From assembly GCF_030813635.1 (NCBI RefSeq), contig NZ_JAUSUM010000004.1:266851-330850 (forward strand): DNA of 64,000 nucleotides, read 5' to 3'. The position numbers and the translations under genes are program-made. The notes beneath the pieces are model-generated. The model did no database searches. It worked only from the letters and a program-made list of their open reading frames with translations, and was not told the DNA's origin. Numbering within the stretch: the stretch's first letter is position 1; each line of letters opens with the position of its first letter. The DNA comes from Salibacterium salarium (GTDB lineage Bacteria; Bacillota; Bacilli; Bacillales; Marinococcaceae). Positions 26,825 to 35,352 of the stretch are shown here, one piece after another.

Positions 26825-28252
26825 ATGTTAAATGAAAAGTCACAGAACCATAAAACAGACCAGAGTCTTATCTTTCATATTCTTATGAAGTATGAGGAGA
26901 AACTTTTTGACCAGAACAAACAAGTGAAGGAACGAAAACAGGAGATAAAAGGTTTTAAAGAAAAAGAATATCAACTAAAGGACGCATTAGATAAACAAAT
27001 AGAGAAGATACATCAGAACAAAGAAGAGCGGTTGAGTAAAAACAGACCAATATTCAATAACACAGGATTGCAGGAAATGGAGGACGTGTTTCAAGATATT
27101 ATACGTATCGTGAACGAATTAAAAGATAACAGTGATAAAAACGAGCAGGAAGCTGCACAAAAAACGGCAAGGATTAAAGAGCATAAAAAGTTACAAAACG
27201 AATTGCAGCAGAAAGTAGAAGCGTTTCAACGAGAAAATAAAACGTATAAGCGAAGAGAAAAACATTTAAAAGGCAAACTAAAAACAAAACAATATTTAAT
27301 GACTGTCCATGAACAGTCAAAGAAGGAGTTAATGAAGAAAATAAAGAATAAGAACACTTTCATTCAAAGCTTCAAACATGAAGAAAATGAACGAAAGCAA
27401 AGAGAAATCGATAACGAAAAGGTGTATATGGATAAAGTTGTAGATGAGTGTGAGGATATAAGACAAAAGATGAATGAGCGAAAAATTGATCTTCGTTATA
27501 TAAAAACCGATATGGTGGAGGCGATAGATCAGATAAAACAAGTGGAAAAGAACGTGCATCGTGAGTTGGTTTCACTTCATGAGAAAGATAAAGGCTGGTG
27601 GATAGAAATGTGGAATTTTTGGAATAACGAAAGAGACGCCGAAACGAAAGAAAATGTGGAGAAAATCAGAGAAGATATTCAAGGTCTTAAAGATGAACTA
27701 AGCAGTTATAAAAATATGATTGAGAATATGCAAAGAAATGAAAAGGATGACTCACGAATCGAGGAGCTTTTGCATGAACTAACCAGTCATCGTAAATCAG
27801 TAGATTATTCTAATAAGGAGGATGATATTAATCAATTAAAAATGAAGGAACAGGATTACAAAGATCAAATAAAAGAAATGGAAAATAAATACCAATCGCT
27901 AAAACACCAATATTCTGTATTAGAACAAAAAATGGAAGAGGAAGAAATCCAAAACAGTGGAATGGATAGTAATTATGAAAAAATGAAAGAAAAATACGAC
28001 CAAAAACTAAAAAAGCTTTATGATCGATTAAAAAGTTATGAAAAAAAGAACTGGGAACTCAAACAAAAAGTTGGAGAAAATGATAAATTAATGAAAACTT
28101 ATCAGCAAAATAGTTCCGCTATGGAAAATTCGAAAAACAGCACGCAAATGAGTCAACCTAATATGGAACAATACTATAACATTCCTCTCCCATCATCTAA
28201 ATCTCAGACTACTGTTTTTAATCCGTATAAATACAATAATCATAAAGAATAA
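26825..28252 (+). CDS. Long coiled-coil protein (475 aa)
   Basis: Residues ~10-425 are charged coiled coil (KQVKERKQEIKGFKEKEYQL; REKHLKGKLKTKQYLMTVHE), with a Trp-rich break near residue 258 (KGWWIEMWNFWNNER). The last 40 residues are non-helical and Asn/Ser/Tyr-rich, ending FNPYKYNNHKE. No signal peptide is seen. It resembles a structural filament or tether. It shares type, not clear sequence identity, with the protein at 22993. A 42-residue gene begins 17 bases after its stop, so an operon with the JAMM gene is likely. GGTGGGG precedes the ATG. Confidence 0.7.
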   Translation: MLNEKSQNHKTDQSLIFHILMKYEEKLFDQNKQVKERKQEIKGFKEKEYQLKDALDKQIEKIHQNKEERLSKNRPIFNNTGLQEMEDVFQDIIRIVNELKDNSDKNEQEAAQKTARIKEHKKLQNELQQKVEAFQRENKTYKRREKHLKGKLKTKQYLMTVHEQSKKELMKKIKNKNTFIQSFKHEENERKQREIDNEKVYMDKVVDECEDIRQKMNERKIDLRYIKTDMVEAIDQIKQVEKNVHRELVSLHEKDKGWWIEMWNFWNNERDAETKENVEKIREDIQGLKDELSSYKNMIENMQRNEKDDSRIEELLHELTSHRKSVDYSNKEDDINQLKMKEQDYKDQIKEMENKYQSLKHQYSVLEQKMEEEEIQNSGMDSNYEKMKEKYDQKLKKLYDRLKSYEKKNWELKQKVGENDKLMKTYQQNSSAMENSKNSTQMSQPNMEQYYNIPLPSSKSQTTVFNPYKYNNHKE

Positions 28253-28269
28253 AAGGAGGCTGGCAAACG

Positions 28270-28398
28270 ATGACACCAGAACAAGTTCGTCGATTATACA
28301 GACGTCAAAAGTCCGCATCTGGAGGAACTCCCGTCCCTGGCAGTAAAAGCATTTATGCAAAAAAAAGCAAAGGCTGCGGTTGCGGCAAAAAAGCCTAG
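28270..28398 (+). CDS. 42-residue basic protein ending in a CGCG motif
   Basis: ATG at 28270 with AAAGGAGG upstream; TAG at 28396-28398. Product starts MTPEQVRRLYRRQKSASGGT and ends SKGCGCGKKA. It lies between the coiled-coil gene and a JAMM metallopeptidase gene, overlapping the longest reading of the latter. The Cys-Gly-Cys-Gly tail before two Lys could bind metal, cross-link, or be a processing site. No family recognised; reality is supported by the excellent ribosome site. Confidence 0.65.
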   Translation: MTPEQVRRLYRRQKSASGGTPVPGSKSIYAKKSKGCGCGKKA

Positions 28399-28414
28399 TT
28401 TAGCGAAGTCGGTT

Positions 28415-28804
28415 ATGATAAAAAGAGCTGTTTGGGAAGAGATGATCTATCATTGTAAACACGAGTTTCCGTTGGAGGCGTGTGGCATTCTATCAGGATA
28501 TGACCGAAGATGTGACGTTCTTTGGCCAATGAGGAACATGAAGCGAAGTAAAGATTCTTTTGAAGTGAGTCAGGCCGAAACAGATAGGACATTCCGCTTC
28601 ATTAAAGAAAAACAACAAAGATTAACAGGAATTTATCATTCTCATCCAACTACGGATCCTTATCCGTCTTTGCATGATATAGAAAATCATCATTACCCTG
28701 AAGCAGCTTATTTCATCATTTCTTTAGCTAGATTAAAGCCAAAAATCAAATGTTATCGTATAGAAGGAAAAAGAGTTGTCTCAATTAAAATCATAGTAAT
28801 ATAA
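28415..28804 (+). CDS. JAMM/MPN+ zinc metallopeptidase (JAB family)
   Basis: 129 residues with a complete JAMM zinc site: Glu21 (PLEACGILSG), His75 and His77 (YHSHPTTDPYPS), Ser85 and Asp88. JAB/MPN+ enzymes cut isopeptide or peptide bonds, classically at ubiquitin-like tails. Bacterial ones act on sulfur-carrier or pupylation-like conjugates, or have unknown targets. The start is uncertain: ATG 28415 fits the domain edge but has a poor ribosome site, and ATG 28355, inside the preceding 42-codon gene, would add 20 basic residues. Coupled translation from the small gene is likely. The substrate may be a neighbouring structural protein; that is inference. Confidence 0.85.
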   Translation: MIKRAVWEEMIYHCKHEFPLEACGILSGYDRRCDVLWPMRNMKRSKDSFEVSQAETDRTFRFIKEKQQRLTGIYHSHPTTDPYPSLHDIENHHYPEAAYFIISLARLKPKIKCYRIEGKRVVSIKIIVI

Positions 28805-28805
28805 G

Positions 28806-28847
28806 AAAAGCCGTAAAGATTGTAAAAACAATCTTCGCGGCTTTTTT
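28806..28847 (+). terminator. Terminator after the JAMM gene
   Basis: AAAGCCG..AAGATTGT pairs with ACAATCTT..CGGCTTT, followed by six Ts. Confidence 0.85.
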
Positions 28848-28877
28848 ATATTAGATAACGTCCTGTCGCGGGTCTGC

Positions 28878-28931
28878 CTGCAGGGTGCAGATCAATTCCG
28901 GTTGCCACAGGACGTGGCGTTTTTAGCCGAA
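28878..28931 (-). ncRNA. Degenerate Bacillaceae-1-like motif, copy 3
   Basis: On the minus strand: outer stem TTCGGC with a bulged partner, TAAAAAC, inner stem GCCAC/GTGGC, loop GTCCT, AAC, then a second hairpin CTGC/GCAG with loop ACCCT (28878-28890). Order and spacing are as in the two copies near 12.2 kb. It lies in the convergent gap after the JAMM gene, with no sign of the larger inverted-repeat element around it. Confidence 0.4.
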
Positions 28932-28960
28932 CTTCCACTATTCAGGGCAGTTGCGTTTTT

Positions 28961-29731
28961 TTATTTTTCACGAACTGGAAAGTCTTGAAGAGAGAATTTA
29001 GCTATGCCTGGTATTTTGTGATAATTAGATGGAGAATAATAAACAGTTTTATTCAACATTGCTCCTGCAATCATCACATGAGCTCTATCTGTATGAATGG
29101 TGTTGTGTTTGGAAACTGTTCCCAAGAATTCATCAAGGGTTTTACTAGTCTTAGAGATATCGTTATTGGATTCTACTGTATTCATATCATTTTTTCCTTT
29201 TTCTTTATCGTTTCGATAAGCGTGCAAGGTTCCCTTCCCCTTTTGTTTATAGTTAGTGTAATCAAAGTAGAATGCACCATCGTAAGCAATATTTGCATCA
29301 CATAGGTTTTTAATTTGTTTATATGAAATAAGTTCACGTGCAAAGACGGTGGCTTTGGTTTTAGTAAGGGCTTCTTTCACAGCAGGAACAGATATATCGA
29401 AGGACGAAGGAAATATAATGACGTTTTTAAAATTCTTTTCAATAATTGCTAATTGGCGGGGCATGGAATGATAAGCTTTACACCAACCACCAGATCCTGC
29501 GATAACTGCAGTATGGCCGTCCGCTTGGTCTATTTCATCTTTTAATATTTCTTTATACTGTTTACCATCTAACAGCTGGCGTGTACCAGACCATATTAAG
29601 TGATCACCAATGTTGCCGCCAGGAATAATGAAAGTGAGATCAGGGGCAGATGCAATGGATGTAAGCAGTCGTTTACGGCTCGTCTGAATGCCTTTTTGAA
29701 AGTTAGAAAATCCTCTCGGTAATTTCTCCAC
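28961..29731 (-). CDS. Polysaccharide pyruvyl transferase family protein
   Basis: 256 residues with the family opening FIIPGGNIGDHLIWSGTR (residues ~34-51), IAGSGGWCKAYH near residue 97, and a C-terminal THTDRAH-like segment (IHTDRAHVMIAGAML) that binds the donor. Members move pyruvate from phosphoenolpyruvate onto sugars, or are diverged GT-like enzymes; CsaB-type pyruvylation anchors S-layer proteins. It is slightly shorter than usual. GTG or TTG near 29731 follows AAAGGAGA. CATACACT, sigma-E/K-like, lies about 65 bases upstream on the minus strand. It forms the left edge of the glycan block. Confidence 0.8.
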   Translation of the reverse strand: MEKLPRGFSNFQKGIQTSRKRLLTSIASAPDLTFIIPGGNIGDHLIWSGTRQLLDGKQYKEILKDEIDQADGHTAVIAGSGGWCKAYHSMPRQLAIIEKNFKNVIIFPSSFDISVPAVKEALTKTKATVFARELISYKQIKNLCDANIAYDGAFYFDYTNYKQKGKGTLHAYRNDKEKGKNDMNTVESNNDISKTSKTLDEFLGTVSKHNTIHTDRAHVMIAGAMLNKTVYYSPSNYHKIPGIAKFSLQDFPVREK

Positions 29732-29885
29732 AATTATTTCTCCTTTCTTATTGATGAATAAATATAGAAAATATTAGAGCCATTATAGTAAAAGTGTATG
29801 TCATTTATGGAGAATAGGAACGGCGTCATTGCTAGTTTAATGGAGAGGTTGAAATAGAAAATTTGTGTAATCTGAAAAGTTGCGA

Positions 29886-29930
29886 AAAGGACTGACTTAA
29901 AAGATATGCAACCTTTTTAAGCCAGCCCTT
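29886..29930 (-). terminator. Terminator of the four-gene glycosyltransferase operon
   Basis: On the minus strand GGGCTGGCTTAAAA pairs with TTTTAAGTCAGTCC, followed by TTTT. Confidence 0.75.
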
Positions 29931-29936
29931 CGGAAA

Positions 29937-30755
29937 CTAATACATAAGCAATTGTTTTTTTAAAAGAAGAATTTCTTTTGTAGGATGAATTTTTATCATA
30001 TTTTCAAATAATGGATCGTTATAGTACTTTAAAAGTTGTTTTTTTAACGTTTGATACTTTGGAAGTTGATGGAATGAATGGTCATACCCACCAATAACAT
30101 AATCTTTGAATCGAGAAGGTCCATTTCTAATAATTCCTAAGTGAAAGCCATGGTGTGGTCTATAGTGATTATTTTTCATTTTTCCAAATCCTATTTGTTT
30201 TGTGATTTCGTATAAAACTTGTTCGTTACCTCCCAGCTTTTCTATTTTTTTTTGAAGTTTGTCTGGGTTATCCCGATAAAAGTTAATGATGGCGTTCATT
30301 TTTTGATAATAAGGTTTTGTCTTAAAAAAGTGTAAACCAGTCAGTCTATTGGAATCGGGTCTAATTTGATTACTATATGGCAATTGAATTTGTGAACAAT
30401 GATTTAAATGAGAGTCTAAAAGAGAGGGTTCTTCTTTAACGATTAAAAAGTCAACATCGCCAATATACACATTTTCAAAATTTTTATATTGATTATAAGG
30501 GATTAAAAAACGTAGCATTTTACCGACCTGCTTGTTGTTAAAAGGGATATTGATAAACTTTTCATACACATGGAAATTCTCAGATAACTCATTTTGGATT
30601 ATTTGTAAGCAAGATTTTTCAGCTGGGGATAGGTTAGTATTCGTAAAAACTTTAACATAATAGTTAGGATAGCTTTTTAAAATACTGTAAATATAATAAG
30701 GAATAAACTTTGTGTAACTTCCAAATACGGTGACAGAAATACATAATGGTCTAAT
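29937..30755 (-). CDS. Glycosyltransferase (GT-A type), apparent ATT start
   Basis: The frame opens right after a GGGAGG (30762-30767) with AAAAT-ATC-ATT; no ATG, GTG or TTG occurs in frame until residue ~63. Reading from ATT 30755 gives 272 residues beginning IRPLCISVTVFGSYTKFIPY, a normal glycosyltransferase N-terminus. The nucleotide-sugar motif is VYIGDVDFLIV (residues ~90-100), with WG-less C-terminal His-rich loops (HYRPHHGFHLGI). The annotation that starts at GTG 30569 would lose the donor-binding strand. Last gene of the operon 33377-29937; donor and acceptor unknown. Confidence 0.7.
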   Translation of the reverse strand: MRPLCISVTVFGSYTKFIPYYIYSILKSYPNYYVKVFTNTNLSPAEKSCLQIIQNELSENFHVYEKFINIPFNNKQVGKMLRFLIPYNQYKNFENVYIGDVDFLIVKEEPSLLDSHLNHCSQIQLPYSNQIRPDSNRLTGLHFFKTKPYYQKMNAIINFYRDNPDKLQKKIEKLGGNEQVLYEITKQIGFGKMKNNHYRPHHGFHLGIIRNGPSRFKDYVIGGYDHSFHQLPKYQTLKKQLLKYYNDPLFENMIKIHPTKEILLLKKQLLMY

Positions 30756-30770
30756 GATATTTTCCTCCCT

Positions 30771-31730
30771 TTATATACTTATATGAAATAGTGTCTGCAT
30801 CCAATCACTTATCGTTTTTTCAATAGTCCAGTGCGACATAATGTTTTCTCTAGCTCTTCTTTTTAATTTCTGAAGTACATCGCGATTTTCTTCTAGGAAT
30901 TTTATTTTTTTGATAAAATCATTGGGTCGATCGCTGTTCAAAATTAAGAATTTCCCGGCTGGATCTGTGATTTTTTGTACATATCCGACATTAGTTGAAA
31001 GTACAGGAATACCGCATGCGTTCGCTTCTAAAGCTGGAGCAGGTCCGCCTTCATTTGAAGAAGTAATTAATAGTAAATCCAACGAGCGATAAAATGCGGG
31101 CATATCTTTTAATGGCACTCTTGAGGCACGGGTGGCTTCGACAAAAGTAATATTAGAATTTTTTTGGAGTGATTTAACAATCGGCTGATACAATGTTTTA
31201 TGGTTCTTCACGCTTCGTGTGTTATTTCCAGCCCACCCTATAATTATTTCCTTCTTGTTCCGTTTTTGTTTGCTTGGAATAGGACGAAATCGATCGGTAT
31301 CTACAAATTGACGGATATAATTAACATTCTTTTCAGGTGTTAGTTTTTTAACTTCTTGAGCTAGTTTAGGATTGATGGCACCGAACTGTTTTATTGGTTT
31401 CATAATTTTCTGAAGGAAATGTTTGTTAGGCTGCACTTTATCACGCCATTCTTGGTACGTTTCATGATTTTTCATGAAATAGTTATAAGAACCAATTTGT
31501 GAAGTATCTACTCGGATGTTCAACCGTACAAGAAGCTGGGCTAATCCTAAACTCAATGTTGAAATGATTTCATAATAAGAATTTATATAACCAGCGCCTT
31601 TTGTACTTGTTAGAAGTCTGATTTCTTTATTAGAAAGAATGTCTAAATTTGGATGATGCTTTTTTATAATGCGTGCTTTTTGACCAAGGACCCACCAATC
31701 GTAATCGTATACAAGTAAATGTTTTTTCAC
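30771..31730 (-). CDS. Glycosyltransferase family 4
   Basis: 319 residues, GT-B fold with the C-terminal Rossmann domain conserved: IIGWAGNNTRSVKNHKTLY near residue 190, then the donor-binding SSNEGGPAPALEANACGIPV near residue 245, and STNVGYV. The N-terminal acceptor half is diverged. It would transfer an activated hexose to a glycan with retention. Gap to the upstream GT4 is 23 bases; the downstream GT's ribosome site overlaps its stop, so all are one operon. Confidence 0.88.
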   Translation of the reverse strand: MKKHLLVYDYDWWVLGQKARIIKKHHPNLDILSNKEIRLLTSTKGAGYINSYYEIISTLSLGLAQLLVRLNIRVDTSQIGSYNYFMKNHETYQEWRDKVQPNKHFLQKIMKPIKQFGAINPKLAQEVKKLTPEKNVNYIRQFVDTDRFRPIPSKQKRNKKEIIIGWAGNNTRSVKNHKTLYQPIVKSLQKNSNITFVEATRASRVPLKDMPAFYRSLDLLLITSSNEGGPAPALEANACGIPVLSTNVGYVQKITDPAGKFLILNSDRPNDFIKKIKFLEENRDVLQKLKRRARENIMSHWTIEKTISDWMQTLFHISI

Positions 31731-31753
31731 TGATTTGCTATCCTCCTATTACA

Positions 31754-32659
31754 TTATTTTTTTAGAGATAAGAAGAATTTTTCCCAGTCTGTTTTGCAAT
31801 TTCCCCACGTCCAATGTTTGACAACTGTTTTTCTTATATTCTTGGAAAATTGATCTCTTTTTTTGGGATTATTCCGAAGTTCCTGTACAGCTTTTCGTAT
31901 CGCAGCAGAAGTACGAGGTACGATAAGTCCATTCTTATCATGTTGAATAATTTCTGGAACAAATCCGACATTGGTTGAAATAATAGGAACTCCGCATGAA
32001 GCGGCTTCTAATACTGGGTTTGGCAGTCCTTCTGTTTTACTTGAACAAATAAAACAATCTAACCCTTGATAAAACTCAACCATTTTTTCTCTTGGGACGT
32101 AATTGGTTGTAAATGTTCGAATGTCTAGATTTACGTTTAAATCTTTCAGCGCTTCTAAAACGATGTCATATCCCTTTAATTCCCTATAGTTTTCTTTGTC
32201 AATTCGTCCTACCCATCCTATAGTAAATTTTTTGTTTTGCTTTTTTTTAATGGGTTTAAATAATTTATGATTAATCCCGATTCGTGTTTTATAAATAGGA
32301 TGATGGGGTTTGAAGGTGTTAATGATTTCATTGGACCATGCATTGATTCCTCTATAACTTTGAAGATGATGCAAGAAGCTGTCTTTGAATTTTCGGTTAT
32401 TTATCATTTGGTTTTCATATAAACGTACAGAAGTAATACTTGTTGCCATTTTATGATAAGGTATGCCGGTATTATTTAATCTTCTCGCGATGGTTGGCGA
32501 CATCGGATATATAATATCGTAATAATTTAAATCGTTTTTGGTAACTTCTTTTGCATATTTCATGGAAAATTTCACTTTTTTAAATGAGAGACTAGTAATA
32601 TCCTTTGCCCTATTATCAAAAGCCCACCGTGGAATCGCAGGAACTAATAAAACTTTCAT
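31754..32659 (-). CDS. Glycosyltransferase family 4
   Basis: 301 residues, GT-B type. Visible are FTIGWVGRIDKENYRELKGY near residue 145 and SSKTEGLPNPVLEAASCGVP near residue 206, ending ISTNVGFVPEII. The C-terminal part, including the shared HWTWGNCKTDW tail, is similar to the next gene's product (HWTIEKTISDW). The pair probably arose by duplication and may add successive sugars. Second gene of the four-gene operon; ATG at 32659 is 22 bases after the GT2 stop. Confidence 0.88.
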   Translation of the reverse strand: MKVLLVPAIPRWAFDNRAKDITSLSFKKVKFSMKYAKEVTKNDLNYYDIIYPMSPTIARRLNNTGIPYHKMATSITSVRLYENQMINNRKFKDSFLHHLQSYRGINAWSNEIINTFKPHHPIYKTRIGINHKLFKPIKKKQNKKFTIGWVGRIDKENYRELKGYDIVLEALKDLNVNLDIRTFTTNYVPREKMVEFYQGLDCFICSSKTEGLPNPVLEAASCGVPIISTNVGFVPEIIQHDKNGLIVPRTSAAIRKAVQELRNNPKKRDQFSKNIRKTVVKHWTWGNCKTDWEKFFLSLKK

Positions 32660-32681
32660 ATAGTTGAGTCACATCCTTTTA

Positions 32682-33377
32682 CTATTTTCTTTCTTTGATG
32701 AGTTTTGTCATAGCACTTGTATCTCCCGACACAGATATATAACGATTACGTAACATAGAATTGTTCTTATAATTGGGGTTTCGTTTATTCCCTACGTGAG
32801 GATGCCATAAATGAAAAATGTCAGTATTCGTTCGTTTATAAGGGCCGCACAATGTATTCATTGCACTCATGAAAGCTTGGTCTTCCCCTCCCCAGCCAAT
32901 AAACCTTTCATCAAAACCATTCACTCGTTCAAAGTTTTTACGTGTAACGATATTACATCCTCCTACGCATGGCGTTCGTTTCGTCGGTTTCTTTACTCTC
33001 TCAAACTCGATTTGATGACTAATAGGCCACTGTGGTGAATCTGCATAAATAGTGTTAGTACTTGTTTCTGTTAAATAGTTTATCGTTTGAAAGGGAATCA
33101 CCCATGCATGTTTGTTTAGTAATTGGATTGATTTCTTCACGATTAATGGATTGAAGATTAAATCAGCATCTACGATTAAAAAAATGCTTTTTGTTGCTTT
33201 ACGAGCAGCATCATTTATGGCTTGAGAACGTGAAAATAGTGTTGAAGTACTTTCACCTATACAAAGCTCTGCTTTTGGCATATTAGTTTTATAAAAATCG
33301 GCTATCCATTTGAAAGCTTTGTCTCTTGGACCATTGTCAAGTTGATAAGGAATTAAGATGGATACGTCTTGAAACAA
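32682..33377 (-). CDS. Glycosyltransferase family 2 (galactosyltransferase-like C-terminus)
   Basis: 231 residues from a TTG start with AAGGAGG nine bases upstream. Motifs: SILIPYQLDNGPRDKAF at the N-terminus, donor/metal site FLIVDADLIFNP near residue 70, VGGCNIVTRKNF and the family 7-type NGFDERFIGWGGEDQAF near residue 155, with CGPYKRTNTDIFHLWHPH. A clear paralogue is at 34550-35239, sharing DNGPRDKAF, GFDERF-GWGGED and LCGP. First gene of the operon; a possible late promoter is not clear. Confidence 0.88.
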   Translation of the reverse strand: MFQDVSILIPYQLDNGPRDKAFKWIADFYKTNMPKAELCIGESTSTLFSRSQAINDAARKATKSIFLIVDADLIFNPLIVKKSIQLLNKHAWVIPFQTINYLTETSTNTIYADSPQWPISHQIEFERVKKPTKRTPCVGGCNIVTRKNFERVNGFDERFIGWGGEDQAFMSAMNTLCGPYKRTNTDIFHLWHPHVGNKRNPNYKNNSMLRNRYISVSGDTSAMTKLIKERK

Positions 33378-33569
33378 AAATACAACCTCCTTCTGTGAAA
33401 CGACTTGTAATAATATGTATTGCTATCAGTGCTGAAAAGGAACGGCTTCTATCATATTTTGAGGTTCAAATGTCTAAATAGAGATAATTTCCACGCTTGT
33501 CTATGCCGACTCAGACAAATTCTACATACAATACGTTGAAGTTATTCGATAGATGTAGGAGGTTTTACG

Positions 33570-34505
33570 GTGGCACGTTATCTAGTAACCGGGGGGGCCG
33601 GTTTTATAGGCTCTCACATTGTTAAAGCACTGATAGAAAAAGGGGAGCAGGTAAGGGTTCTCGATAATTTAAAAACAGGCAAAGAAGAGAATATATCAGC
33701 ATATGTTCATGATATTGAATGGATAGAAGGAGACTTTACGGATCTAACAGTACTGAAAAAAGCACTTAAAGGGGTAGATACTGTCTTTCACCAAGGTGCA
33801 ATCCCGTCTGTTCCTAAATCTATAAATGAACCAATGGATACAAATCATGCAAATGTGACGGGGACGGTTCAATTATTACAAGCAGCAGTAGAAGAAAAGG
33901 TCAGTCGAGTTATTTATGCTGCGTCCTCTTCTGCATACGGAGATAGTGAAGTATTGCCAAAGCGTGAGGATATGTTGGGGAAACCGATGTCACCTTATGC
34001 TGTAAGTAAATATGCAGGAGAACATTATTGCAAAGCATTTCACGAAATACACGGTCTTGAAACATTATCACTCAGATATTTTAACGTATTTGGACCTAAG
34101 CAAGATCCTTATTCTGAGTATTCGGCAGTAATTCCTAAGTTTATCCATTCCGTGTTGCGTGATCAATCGCCGACTATTTATGGAGATGGGACACAATCAC
34201 GGGACTTCACGTATATTGATAATGTGGTATCTGCTAATATACTTGCAGCAGAAGCGGCTCATCTAAGTGGGGAAGTGATCAATATTGGCAGTGGAGAACA
34301 GATTGATTTGAATCAACTTGTCTCAAAAATTAACAAAAAACTAGGAAAAGAAATAAAGCCAACTTACGCTGCAGAACGGGTGGGGGATGTGAAACATTCC
34401 TTAGCAGACATTACACGTGCTGAAAAGTTGATTGGTTATCGTCCTAACGTATCCTTTACAAAAGGACTGGACCAAACAATTGAATGGTTTAAAGAAAACA
34501 AGTAA
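33570..34505 (+). CDS. NAD-dependent UDP-sugar 4-epimerase (WbpP/GalE-like)
   Basis: 311 residues, extended SDR fold. NAD motif GGAGFIG (8-14), Ser-rich ASSSAYG (118-124), catalytic Tyr143 and Lys147 in SPYAVSKYAGEH, and SLRYFNVFGPKQDP. The set is closest to UDP-GlcNAc/UDP-glucose 4-epimerases, which supply UDP-GalNAc or UDP-Gal. GTG start at 33570 after AGGAGG. CATACAATA, which fits a sigma-K or sigma-E -10, is at 33525-33533, without a good -35. It probably provides sugar donors to the surrounding transferases; exact sugar unknown. Confidence 0.88.
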   Translation: MARYLVTGGAGFIGSHIVKALIEKGEQVRVLDNLKTGKEENISAYVHDIEWIEGDFTDLTVLKKALKGVDTVFHQGAIPSVPKSINEPMDTNHANVTGTVQLLQAAVEEKVSRVIYAASSSAYGDSEVLPKREDMLGKPMSPYAVSKYAGEHYCKAFHEIHGLETLSLRYFNVFGPKQDPYSEYSAVIPKFIHSVLRDQSPTIYGDGTQSRDFTYIDNVVSANILAAEAAHLSGEVINIGSGEQIDLNQLVSKINKKLGKEIKPTYAAERVGDVKHSLADITRAEKLIGYRPNVSFTKGLDQTIEWFKENK

Positions 34506-34509
34506 TAGA

Positions 34510-34548
34510 AAAAAGCTTATGATCTAATGTTGGTCATAAGCTTTTTTG
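34510..34548. terminator. Bidirectional terminator between epimerase and GT2
   Basis: AAAAAGCTTATGA pairs with TCATAAGCTTTTTT. Confidence 0.85.
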
Positions 34549-34549
34549 A

Positions 34550-35239
34550 TTATTTATTTCTTGATTGTATTATTTGTTGCATGGTTCGTTTGTTTCCATA
34601 AGCTTCACAATATTTGTAAGCTAGTTGTACATTTCTTTTGTAATGAAGGCTTTTTTGAACAATTGATTTTGGGTGCCACAAGTGGTAAATGCTTGTATCT
34701 AGTCTATGATGCGGTCCGCATAGCGTATCAACAGAACAAGCAAACGCATCATCTTCTCCTCCCCAGCCAGCAAACCTTTCATCAAACCCTCGTACCTTAC
34801 GAAAGCATTCTTTAGGCATGATATTAATTCCACCCACCGGAAGCTTTTTTTCTTCGTGCATTTTTTCGGTTTTTACAGTAGTTTGCAGAGGCCATACAGG
34901 TTTTGTATTTAACAGTTTAGTCGTGCTGCCGGTAGTAATATTTTTTACACGACTGTAGGGAATAATCCACGTATGCTTTTTGAGAAGGTGAATGGATTTT
35001 GAAATGAGAACTGGATGACAGATTATATCAGCGTCTATAAGAACAAATATAGAACCTTTAGCCTTTTGTGCAGCATTGTTAATGGCTTTTGATTTGGAAA
35101 AAGGTTTGGATTGGGAAGTTCCAATACATATTTCAGCATTAGCTATAACATTTTTATAATAGGTTTTTAGCCAATGAAAAGCTTTGTCTCTTGGACCATT
35201 ATCCGTTTCAAAGGGAATGATAATCGAAGTTGTTATCAT
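34550..35239 (-). CDS. Glycosyltransferase family 2, paralogue of the 32682 gene
   Basis: 229 residues. Shares the same sequence frame as the protein at 32682-33377: TDNGPRDKAFHWLKTYYKN, FVLIDADIICHP, VGGINIMPKECF, GFDERFAGWGGEDDAF, DTLCGPHHRLDTSIYHLWHP. Both have the metal-binding Asp-Ala-Asp and the WGGED catalytic loop. Single gene on the minus strand, convergent with the epimerase and divergent from the nucleotide-sugar dehydrogenase. Sugar specificity unknown. Confidence 0.88.
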   Translation of the reverse strand: MITTSIIIPFETDNGPRDKAFHWLKTYYKNVIANAEICIGTSQSKPFSKSKAINNAAQKAKGSIFVLIDADIICHPVLISKSIHLLKKHTWIIPYSRVKNITTGSTTKLLNTKPVWPLQTTVKTEKMHEEKKLPVGGINIMPKECFRKVRGFDERFAGWGGEDDAFACSVDTLCGPHHRLDTSIYHLWHPKSIVQKSLHYKRNVQLAYKYCEAYGNKRTMQQIIQSRNK

Positions 35240-35352
35240 GAGTAATCCTCTCCATCATAAATGGTTATCACTATTTATATGCAATAGAAGGAAATAAGTT
35301 TAGTAGCTGATAAGTTAAAAAAGGAAGGGAATTTTTCTATCGTTCCGCCCTA

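Noticed and set aside
29937-30569. Starting the glycosyltransferase at GTG 30569
   Set aside because: It removes the first beta strand and donor-binding region, has no ribosome site, and leaves about 190 bases of in-frame, family-like coding sequence unused.
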